A DNA stretch of 16,967 nucleotides, taken from NCBI GenBank assembly GCA_003232015.1, contig QIKU01000119.1, positions 1 through 16,967 on the forward strand. Reading direction: 5' to 3'. Below are positions 1 through 6,130 of this stretch, one piece after another. Position numbers and translations under genes: made by a program. Each line of letters opens with the position of its first letter. The stretch's first letter is position 1. The stretch comes from Gammaproteobacteria bacterium (lineage in GTDB: Bacteria; Pseudomonadota; Gammaproteobacteria; UBA6429). Under the pieces are notes generated by a model. The model had not been told where the DNA came from and ran no database searches. It was given only the letters and a program-made list of their open reading frames with translations.

Positions 1-1
1 A

Positions 2-997
2 ACGGCACTACTGGCTTTGCTTATTGTGGTGTTGGCAACCATGTCTCTTGCGGTTTATGAGCGTAAAGCATTTTGCCGCTATTTTTGTGCGGTAGGCCGA
101 ACGTTGGGTGCGTATGGTGGTATTGCGCCCATTGCATTGCGTCCTATCGACAATGCTGTGTGTGCCAACTGTAAAACACTGGAGTGTTTTAATGGCTCAC
201 AGGATATTGAGCCCTGTCCTACGCATCTTGTAATGGGAAGTTTAAAACAAAACACCTATTGCACTTCCTGTGGTGCCTGTACGCAGAGTTGCCCGTATCA
301 GAATGTTAACTGGCAAATACGAAATATCGGGGATGAAATTACTTATTCGGCAAGACCACACTGGGATGAATCGTGGTTTATTTTAGGCTTATTGTCTCTA
401 ACCGTGTTTCATGGCTTCACAATGATGCCCTACTGGGAAGACTGGATGCGACAGTTGGCCTATCTTATCGGTGATTCAGGTCGCATTTTAACCAGTTTTA
501 GTATTGGTATGGGGGTTGCAATGTTAGTCCCTGTTTTATTATACAGTGCCAGCATTGCCTGGTTACAGTTTATTATGGGCAAGCAGGAAGAATGGCGGCG
601 TGTTTTTTCTTCAATGGCACTGAGTGTTTTACCGCTGGCTTTTGCATATCATATCGCTCATAACCTGAGCCATCTGGTTCGAGAGAGTCAGGGATTTTTG
701 TCTGTTATTGCTAATCCATTTGGAACAGACACCTTACCTTTATCAATGCATGAAATTCATATGCGGCATATGAATCCACTAGTGGATGACAATATCATAT
801 TTGCATTACAGGCTACACTTATTCTATTTGGTTTCTGGATGGCATTAAAAATACTACGCTATCGACTTCCACAACTTATTAATACTTCCGGTGCAACAGT
901 ATCACGCTGGGTTTTTGTACCGATGCTATTGTTTATTTCTTTAATAAGTATGATTAATCTGTGGCTGTTAATGCAGCCTATGATTATGCGTATGTAA
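2..997 (+). CDS. Membrane 4Fe-4S protein, NapH/NosR/CcoG-like (5' partial)
   Basis: The reading frame is open to the left edge, so the N-terminus is missing; the TTG at 17 is not a credible start. It is a polytopic membrane iron-sulfur protein that probably passes electrons between the quinone pool and a periplasmic reductase. A CRYFCAVG segment near base 75 resembles the CRYxCPxG loop of NapH, NosR and CcoG, with Ala replacing the usual Pro. Two cysteine clusters follow: an atypical one beginning CANC at base 161 and ending CP, and a classical CTSCGACTQSCP at base 260. About five hydrophobic segments come after, one carrying the His-rich HIAHNLSH. The C-terminal half with extra helices is not part of standard NapH. 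The next gene, a NapC-like cytochrome, starts 8 bases after the stop, so the two are probably cotranscribed. The family assignment is good; the terminal reductase is not in the window. Confidence 0.75.
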   Translation, partial: TALLALLIVVLATMSLAVYERKAFCRYFCAVGRTLGAYGGIAPIALRPIDNAVCANCKTLECFNGSQDIEPCPTHLVMGSLKQNTYCTSCGACTQSCPYQNVNWQIRNIGDEITYSARPHWDESWFILGLLSLTVFHGFTMMPYWEDWMRQLAYLIGDSGRILTSFSIGMGVAMLVPVLLYSASIAWLQFIMGKQEEWRRVFSSMALSVLPLAFAYHIAHNLSHLVRESQGFLSVIANPFGTDTLPLSMHEIHMRHMNPLVDDNIIFALQATLILFGFWMALKILRYRLPQLINTSGATVSRWVFVPMLLFISLISMINLWLLMQPMIMRM

Positions 998-1005
998 GTA
1001 CAGTA

Positions 1006-1659
1006 ATGTTAGCCCGATTTAAAAAATATTTGAAAGGTTATTGCAGCCTTAGTGCGCGCTATCCTGTTGCTATTTTTTTTAGTGTGTTTGTTTTTGGTAT
1101 ATTATTCTGGGGTGCTTTTAATACCAGTATGGAAATTACAAACACAGAAACATTTTGCATTTCCTGTCACGAAATGAAAGTAAATGTTTATCAGGAATAC
1201 AAAAAAACGATTCACTATACTAACCGCACCGGTGTACGTGCAACCTGTCCGGATTGCCATGTTCCTAAAACATGGACACATAAAGTAATGCGAAAAGTGG
1301 CTGCAACCAATGAGCTGTTTCATAAAGTAATGGGAACTATCGATACCAAAGAAAAATTTGAAAAAAAGAGGTTGGAGCTTGCCGAGCACGTTTGGGATAC
1401 AATGAAACGTACCGACTCGCGCGAATGTCGGAATTGTCACAGTTTTGATTATATGGCGATGAGTAAACAAAAAACAGTTTCTCAGAAAAAACATAAACGT
1501 GCTTCCGAAAATAATATGACATGTATAGACTGTCATATGGGGGTGGCGCATAATATCGCAAAAGATTTTGATCAGGATGGAAAACTACACGATGAATACA
1601 GAAAAACCAGACGCCCTTGCAGTGATTGCCATAAGGATATGGTCGATGGCGAATGGTAA
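1006..1659 (+). CDS. NapC/NirT-family membrane-anchored multiheme cytochrome c
   Basis: This is a quinol-oxidising cytochrome c of the NapC/NirT family, anchored to the inner membrane with the haem domain in the periplasm. I chose ATG 1006 (217 residues) because a GTG at 961 would overlap the upstream gene and only adds 15 residues before the membrane anchor. One transmembrane segment lies at about residues 19-38. Five CXXCH motifs are visible: CISCH at 51, CPDCH at 81, CRNCH at 141, CIDCH at 173 and CSDCH at 205. Classical NapC and NirT have four; the fifth sits at the extreme C-terminus. It lies between a membrane Fe-S protein and a NapF-like ferredoxin, which fits a nitrate, nitrous oxide or related anaerobic respiration operon. 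The identity of the reductase is unknown, so I give no gene symbol. Confidence 0.88.
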   Translation: MLARFKKYLKGYCSLSARYPVAIFFSVFVFGILFWGAFNTSMEITNTETFCISCHEMKVNVYQEYKKTIHYTNRTGVRATCPDCHVPKTWTHKVMRKVAATNELFHKVMGTIDTKEKFEKKRLELAEHVWDTMKRTDSRECRNCHSFDYMAMSKQKTVSQKKHKRASENNMTCIDCHMGVAHNIAKDFDQDGKLHDEYRKTRRPCSDCHKDMVDGEW

Positions 1660-1685
1660 TAACTAATTAATATGGTGTAATTAAG

Positions 1686-2288
1686 ATGGACAGGCGAGAA
1701 TTTTTCAGACGTGGCCTTGGCCGGGTTGCCGAAGAGGCTGTGCAACATGTTGACAAAAAAATGGTTGAACGGGCATCGCGCTGGATCCGACCACCTTTTG
1801 CCATTCCTGAACTGGAATTTTTATTAGCCTGTACACGGTGTGATGCCTGTATAAAGGCCTGCCCGCATAACATTATATTCCCGCTTGCAGTAAATAATGG
1901 TGCCGATGTTATGAATACTCCAGCACTGGATTTGCTGAACAAGGGTTGCCGGCTTTGTGAAGACTGGCCCTGTGTTACGGCGTGTGAGGTCGGGGCTTTA
2001 AAAATACCTGCTATTGAAAATGCCGAAGATGGTGAAGATGCTTCTGAAACAGGCATTGTCCCACAGCCAAGGCTGGCGAAATTATCAATCGACACTGAAA
2101 ACTGTCTGCCCTATCAGGGGCCTGAATGCGGTGCCTGTGCCTCGGCCTGCATTATCGACGGTGCACTTGAATGGCAAATGGAACGGCCATCCATTAATCA
2201 GGAAAAATGCACTGGCTGTGCAATGTGCAGGGAAGTTTGTATTACTGAACCTAAATCTGTTCTAATAATGAAAAGTGCCCAGGTATAA
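1686..2288 (+). CDS. napF: NapF-like ferredoxin with four Fe-S cysteine clusters
   Basis: A 200-residue NapF-type polyferredoxin. In the family this cytoplasmic protein assists maturation of, or electron flow to, the periplasmic nitrate reductase system. Four cysteine clusters can be read: CTRCDACIKACP from residue 49, cysteines at 88, 91, 96 and 100, cysteines at 140, 148, 151 and 155, and CTGCAMCREVC from 175. The order RPP-x-LACTRCDAC then CLPYQGPEC matches the NapF layout. The N-terminus has RREFFRRG, which resembles a twin-arginine motif, but no hydrophobic region follows, so export is unlikely. It starts 26 bases after the cytochrome gene and is probably the last gene of this operon. 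It could serve a related respiratory system rather than NapA, because napA, napB and napD are not in the window. Confidence 0.82.
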   Translation: MDRREFFRRGLGRVAEEAVQHVDKKMVERASRWIRPPFAIPELEFLLACTRCDACIKACPHNIIFPLAVNNGADVMNTPALDLLNKGCRLCEDWPCVTACEVGALKIPAIENAEDGEDASETGIVPQPRLAKLSIDTENCLPYQGPECGACASACIIDGALEWQMERPSINQEKCTGCAMCREVCITEPKSVLIMKSAQV

Positions 2289-2361
2289 GTTCCAATAGCA
2301 AATTCTTAATACTTTTATGTTAATCTTTATTGTGTTGAACTGACACAGGCAATAAATTTTA

Positions 2362-3345
2362 ATGGATAATTTCGAGCTTATTTATGCTTTGCATATGCTT
2401 ATTTCCAGATCAAATAGCCCCGTTACAAAGCAATCGATGGTTGAAGAGTTAGGCTGTTCAGCCGAAACACTCGATAAAATTATAAAAGACATGCGCCTGC
2501 ATCTGAATGCACCGGTTAAATACGACAGTAAAACCAAAGGCTATTCATATGACAAGTCTGTTAATCCCCAATATGAATTACCCGGCTTATGGTTTAATGC
2601 CTCGGAATTATACGGGCTGTTTGCCTCTTATCAGTTATTATCTGAAGTTGGACCAGGCTTGCTGGAATCGCATATAGCCCCTATTAAGGAAAAACTGGAA
2701 TCCTTGCTTGAATCAAGATCCATGCAAAAAGGGGCGCTGGAACAGCGTATTTGCATATTGAAAATGGCAGCCAGGAAGCCCAACCCGAAGCACTTTAGTA
2801 TTGTCGCGACAGCTTTGCTAATGCGTAAGCAACTAAATATAAAGTACAGTGGCCGCGACAGAAACAAAAGTACAGAACGAACTCTTTCTCCACAACGTTT
2901 AGTACACTATCGGGATAACTGGTATCTTGATGCATGGTGTCATCTGCGCGAGCAATTAAGAACCTTTGCCATTGATCGTATAGAAAATAGCCGCTTGAAC
3001 AACACCAGGGCAATTTATATTGATGAAGCTACTTTAAACGATCACTATAAATCATCGTATGGTATTTTCAGTGGCACACCCACAAAAAAAGCCATTTTAA
3101 AATTTAACCGGACGGTGGCCAAATGGGTGGCTGAAGAACAATGGCACCCCGAACAAAATGGACAGTTTGATTTAGATGGAAGTTACCAACTTGAAATTCC
3201 TTACCGTGATGCAAGAGAACTTATTCAAGATATTTTAAAGTTTGGGCCTGATGTTGAAGTTTTAAAACCTGAAAAATTAAGGGATGAGATTAAACAAAAA
3301 CTGGAGCAGGCAAGAATTTTATATGAAAACATAAAGAGTTTTTGA
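2362..3345 (+). CDS. WYL-domain HTH transcriptional regulator (YafY-like)
   Basis: A 327-residue DNA-binding regulator. Residues about 1-65 form a winged HTH (LGCSAETLDKIIKDMR), the central part holds a WYL domain with the literal WYL tripeptide at residues 187-189 followed by FAIDRI, and residues about 235-325 look like the WCX C-terminal extension. WYL proteins sense ligands, often nucleic acid or nucleotides, and some (BrxR, CapW) control phage-defence operons. The gene is alone on the + strand, 73 bases after the ferredoxin gene and 485 bases before the Wadjet operon, with terminator-like hairpins between, so it is not clearly cotranscribed with either. A role in regulating the Wadjet genes is possible but only inferred from position. 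The ATG at 2362 is the natural start; the ribosome-binding site is weak. Confidence 0.88.
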   Translation: MDNFELIYALHMLISRSNSPVTKQSMVEELGCSAETLDKIIKDMRLHLNAPVKYDSKTKGYSYDKSVNPQYELPGLWFNASELYGLFASYQLLSEVGPGLLESHIAPIKEKLESLLESRSMQKGALEQRICILKMAARKPNPKHFSIVATALLMRKQLNIKYSGRDRNKSTERTLSPQRLVHYRDNWYLDAWCHLREQLRTFAIDRIENSRLNNTRAIYIDEATLNDHYKSSYGIFSGTPTKKAILKFNRTVAKWVAEEQWHPEQNGQFDLDGSYQLEIPYRDARELIQDILKFGPDVEVLKPEKLRDEIKQKLEQARILYENIKSF

Positions 3346-3358
3346 AAATAAAAAGAAA

Positions 3359-3381
3359 TTCCCTGCTGATAAAGCAGGGAA
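3359..3381 (-). terminator. Stem-loop, best read as leftward terminator
   Basis: A perfect 9-bp stem TTCCCTGCT / AGCAGGGAA with a five-base loop begins 14 bases after the WYL stop. No T run follows it on the + strand, but on the minus strand the stem is followed by a T-rich stretch (complement of 3346-3358). As an intrinsic terminator it therefore fits leftward transcription better than the WYL transcript, although it could still protect the 3' end of the WYL mRNA. Confidence 0.45.
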
Positions 3382-3513
3382 ACCTGATTGATACGTAGTG
3401 CCCCCCCCCATTTATGTATTTCTCGAGCTATACTAGCGTGATATTAAGTTCCTGGCATGTCGCCTCAACTAGTGCTAGTACCTCATGAAGGAATTTATTT
3501 CTATTAGAGTAAG

Positions 3514-3539
3514 AAAAAAGCCCAATAAAGGGCTTTTTT
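3514..3539. terminator. Bidirectional intrinsic terminator
   Basis: AAAAAAGCCC and GGGCTTTTTT form a perfect 10-bp inverted repeat around the loop AATAAA, giving a GC stem with a T run on both strands. It would end transcripts entering from the WYL gene on the + strand and any leftward transcript from the stem cluster that follows. Confidence 0.75.
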
Positions 3540-3541
3540 CT

Positions 3542-3611
3542 CTCGGGTTCTCTTGGGATTCCAGCACGGCTGGAACCGAGTTTCCTCGGCGGCGAGTGGA
3601 CACCACTTTTT
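3542..3611. repeat. Cluster of stem-loops, possible structured RNA or transposon scar
   Basis: Three stems can be drawn: TTCCAGC / GCTGGAA (3559-3565 with 3569-3575), extendable by CTCGG at 3542-3546 pairing with CCGAG at 3576-3580; CTCG / CGAG (3585-3588 with 3593-3596); and AGTGG / CCACT (3595-3599 with 3603-3607) followed by T's to 3611, which resembles a weak rightward terminator. The last two share bases and exclude each other in part. No known RNA family is recognised. Confidence 0.35.
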
Positions 3612-3723
3612 AGTAGCCCCGTACATATCCACCTGTATTAATTATAATCTATTTAGGCGGCTTAGCAATACTGCCTGCCTTATCTCGTCTATCATGGGGT
3701 AGATTCATTGGTTTAGCTTGCTA

Positions 3724-3751
3724 TTGATAACTTTTTGATTACAAGTAATTT
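3724..3751 (+). promoter_or_regulatory. Candidate promoter of the Wadjet operon
   Basis: TTGATA at 3724-3729 and TAATTT at 3746-3751 are spaced by 16 bases and lie about 80 bases before the jetA start. The match to sigma-70 is moderate. TATAAT at 3643-3648 is an alternative -10 with no good -35. Confidence 0.3.
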
Positions 3752-3772
3752 AATGATGGTAGGATCAGCTGA

Positions 3773-3803
3773 TGGGTAATAACCTTTTTAGGTTAGCTAC
3801 CCA
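3773..3803 (+). promoter_or_regulatory. Stem-loop in the jetA leader
   Basis: TGGGTA (3773-3778) pairs with TACCCA (3798-3803) and TAACCT (3780-3785) pairs with AGGTTA (3790-3795), with a one-base and a two-base internal bulge and a four-T loop. It ends 27 bases before the jetA start codon, leaving the ribosome-binding site free. It could be an RNA leader structure or a two-fold symmetric operator. No T run follows, so it is not an intrinsic terminator. Confidence 0.55.
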
Positions 3804-3830
3804 ACTACTGTCATTTGGAGGGAGGGCGAG

Positions 3831-5303
3831 GTGAATTTCCAGGGTTTGCAAGCTAAATATCGGCGTTTGTTTCAGGAAAGTGCTGCCTGGAAGTTGCTTC
3901 GCGCAGATAATGCGCCGGTGATACTGGCCTTCATCTCAGACTTATTCGCTGACGAGAGTGAAGTTCCCTTTGGTCGAGCTCGTATAGCGTTGGACGCTGA
4001 GTTAGTGCGATGTCGTGAGTCAGGTATTTGGGAGACTGAAACGGGAGCAGGTACCTATCTGAATCTGTGGATTCATGCTGGATGGTTGCGTGAGATGGAT
4101 GATCAATTGACCAAAACCGATGCCAGTGAGGTGGCGCTGAGGTTTTGTCAGGGGCTGGACCAAAGAGGCGCAGGCACAACGGCATCACATCTTCGAATTG
4201 TTCAGGAAGCAGTGCGTGATTTTGCCGTGGCAATTAGTCCAAACCCGAATGAGCGCGTTACCTTGCTTGAATACCGCAAGGCTGAGATACAGAGGGAAAT
4301 AGATGATTTGAATGCAGGCGTTGTCACTGAGTTGTCTGAAGCACAGCAACGTGAACGAATTAGAGAGATTTATCAGTTGGCTTCTGTGCTAACGGGTGAC
4401 TTTCGCCGGGTTGAGGATGAGATTCGCGAGCTGGATCAGGGTATTCGTGTGCAGATGATAGACAGTGACGCCAGGCGCGGGGAAATTTTATTATCCATCA
4501 TGGAGAAGGAAGAATTGTTGGCCAGCACGGATGCAGGTAGCGCCTTTGAGGGATTTTTTCAGTTGCTATGTGATGAGAATCGGTCAGCCGAATTCAGAGA
4601 TCAACTACGTAGTATTTTAAGCCAGCCTGTTTCAAAACAACTCAGCCATCAGCAACAGCAGTTTCTCGGTAAACTTATGCGGGAGCTGTCTCATGAGAGT
4701 GGTCGGGTACTTAAAATACGGCGAAGAACGGAAGAGAGTCTAAGGGCTTATATCGAAAGTGGTGTGGCATTTGAAAACCGCGCGGTTGATCAATTATTAA
4801 ATCAGTTGGAACGTCTGGCTATTGAATTTAAAGAGACGGCCACTGATTATGAGAGCGATTTAAAAAAACAGACAGACTTGTCTTTACCCGTGGGTGTGGT
4901 TCGTATTAGTTCGCCAGATACCATGCGCCTGAAATCACCTGATGATAAGCTGGACACCACCGGTGTTGAAGAAGCCATCAATTCTCGAAGCCCAAGTATT
5001 GAAATGCTGGATTGTCTTGATACGGTTCAGATTAAGGAAGTGGCTTATCAAATACGAGATACTCTACGTTGCGAGGGCCCAATGACCATTGCCTCTGTTG
5101 TTTCAAAAAACCCCTTGAAATCTGGGCTGGAAGAGCTGGTGGCTTATTTGCGCGTGGCAAAATCAGTGGGGGCAACCATGCTGGAAGATAAAGAGGAGTT
5201 AGAAATTATGGATAAACAGGGCATTCGCTTCAAAGCATCAATACCAAAATACTTGTTAAGTGCAGATTTATTTCCCGCTGATATAGAGGAGATGGTGATA
5301 TGA
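3831..5303 (+). CDS. jetA: Wadjet protein JetA (DUF3375, MukF/kleisin-like)
   Basis: A 490-residue protein whose N-terminus (AAWKLLRADNAPVILAFI) is characteristic of DUF3375/JetA. In Wadjet systems JetA is the kleisin-like subunit, comparable to MukF, that links the JetC ATPase heads and binds JetB. The family length is about 480-500, so the gene is intact. The N-terminal third is predicted helical, the middle (residues about 145-345) is rich in Glu/Arg heptad-like sequence and the C-terminus looks like a winged-helix region. The start is GTG at 3831, supported by a strong GGAGGGAGGG ribosome-binding site just upstream. The stop overlaps the jetB start (ATGA), indicating translational coupling. 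Assignment is firm because all four neighbours match the Wadjet set in the standard order. Confidence 0.93.
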   Translation: MNFQGLQAKYRRLFQESAAWKLLRADNAPVILAFISDLFADESEVPFGRARIALDAELVRCRESGIWETETGAGTYLNLWIHAGWLREMDDQLTKTDASEVALRFCQGLDQRGAGTTASHLRIVQEAVRDFAVAISPNPNERVTLLEYRKAEIQREIDDLNAGVVTELSEAQQRERIREIYQLASVLTGDFRRVEDEIRELDQGIRVQMIDSDARRGEILLSIMEKEELLASTDAGSAFEGFFQLLCDENRSAEFRDQLRSILSQPVSKQLSHQQQQFLGKLMRELSHESGRVLKIRRRTEESLRAYIESGVAFENRAVDQLLNQLERLAIEFKETATDYESDLKKQTDLSLPVGVVRISSPDTMRLKSPDDKLDTTGVEEAINSRSPSIEMLDCLDTVQIKEVAYQIRDTLRCEGPMTIASVVSKNPLKSGLEELVAYLRVAKSVGATMLEDKEELEIMDKQGIRFKASIPKYLLSADLFPADIEEMVI

Positions 5304-6130
5304 GCGAAGATGAAATAGATCATGCTAACGCAGCTTCACAGGCAACGGATCTGTTTGACCGGTTACGACGTACACAATCGAACCACTTTAATCAGGAGCA
5401 GCCTAAACAGCAGCGTGACGATCAAAAACAGTCATCGCGCATAGACAGTAAAGTAAAAACAGATTCAGTTGAATTGCCTTTGTCTAGCCATAATGAACAG
5501 CCGCCTGAAAATGGAAAACTCTCACCCGAGGCAAGGCGGGCGCTGGTCAGTCTGCTTAAGCATGGGGTTGTTTTGGCCGCGCAAAAAAGTAAACTGTTTG
5601 AGGCTATTTGTCGTTACCAGTCCGCCGTTCGTGATCATCTGGCGGATGTGTATTTAAAGCTCGTGCTGGATGAAAAAACGGGGGTTGCTTTTGTCGCTGG
5701 GCTGGATGAAAGCGATGCTGATGATGAAAAAGAGGGTGTATCTCTAATCACCCGCAGGACGCTTTCACTCTATGACACTTTATTATTGTTAGTGTTACGC
5801 AAGCATTATCAGGAAAGAGAGAGCGTAGGGGAACAGCGTATTATTATTGATATTGAACGCATAGAAGCCAGCCTTACGCCATTTCTCCCGCTTACTAATA
5901 GCATGAAAGCTGATCGCCGAAAATTAGTTGCTGCGTTGAACAAGATGCTTGAAAAACGCTTATTAACAAAGGTTCGAGGCAGTAATGATCGCCTTGAAAT
6001 CACGCCGATTATTCGTTATGTCGTCAATGCAGAATTTCTTGAGAAGATGCTGAAAGAATACCAGGATCTTGCTCTTCAAGCCGGGCTAAATACGCAACCA
6101 CAAGATGAGCAGAGTAATACGAATGAATAG
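5300..6130 (+). CDS. jetB: Wadjet protein JetB (DUF4194, MukE-like)
   Basis: A 276-residue protein. Residues from about 78 (ARRALVSLLKHGVVL) to about 255 match the DUF4194/JetB fold, the MukE-like winged-helix partner of JetA. A 75-residue N-terminal part is polar and low-complexity (QEQPKQQRDDQKQSS) and probably disordered; this is long for the family as I know it. The start ATG at 5300 overlaps the jetA stop by four bases and has GAGGAG upstream. The 3' end overlaps jetC by up to 26 bases. It acts in the cytoplasm within the JetABC complex. Confidence 0.92.
   Translation: MSEDEIDHANAASQATDLFDRLRRTQSNHFNQEQPKQQRDDQKQSSRIDSKVKTDSVELPLSSHNEQPPENGKLSPEARRALVSLLKHGVVLAAQKSKLFEAICRYQSAVRDHLADVYLKLVLDEKTGVAFVAGLDESDADDEKEGVSLITRRTLSLYDTLLLLVLRKHYQERESVGEQRIIIDIERIEASLTPFLPLTNSMKADRRKLVAALNKMLEKRLLTKVRGSNDRLEITPIIRYVVNAEFLEKMLKEYQDLALQAGLNTQPQDEQSNTNE

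Larger units (their letters stand above)
3346..3830. other. Hairpin-rich non-coding gap between WYL gene and jetA
   Basis: This 485-base stretch has no convincing coding region. It holds, in order, a stem-loop at 3359-3381, a run of nine C at 3401-3409, a 12-base palindrome ACTAGTGCTAGT at 3468-3479, a terminator at 3514-3539, a cluster of stems at 3542-3611, a TATAAT sequence at 3643-3648, a TTGATA/TAATTT promoter-like pair near 3724-3751 and a long stem-loop at 3773-3803 just before jetA. The longest open frame (3485-3613, 42 codons) lacks a ribosome-binding site and runs through the hairpins. The stretch separates core-type genes from the defence block and may hold the left boundary of an island or a small RNA. 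Confidence 0.6.

Noticed and set aside
1102..1551. 149-codon antisense frame over the cytochrome gene
   Set aside because: It lies wholly inside a strongly supported gene on the other strand and has an unnatural, Cys/His/Phe-rich composition that mirrors the sense codons.
3485..3613. 42-codon open frame starting ATGAAGGAA
   Set aside because: It has no ribosome-binding site, runs through a terminator and several hairpins, and resembles no known protein.
3346..3830. Second copy of the ssrA 3' end as an att site on the left side
   Set aside because: I scanned by eye for the T-arm and acceptor sequence and did not find it; the C9 run is the only superficial resemblance.
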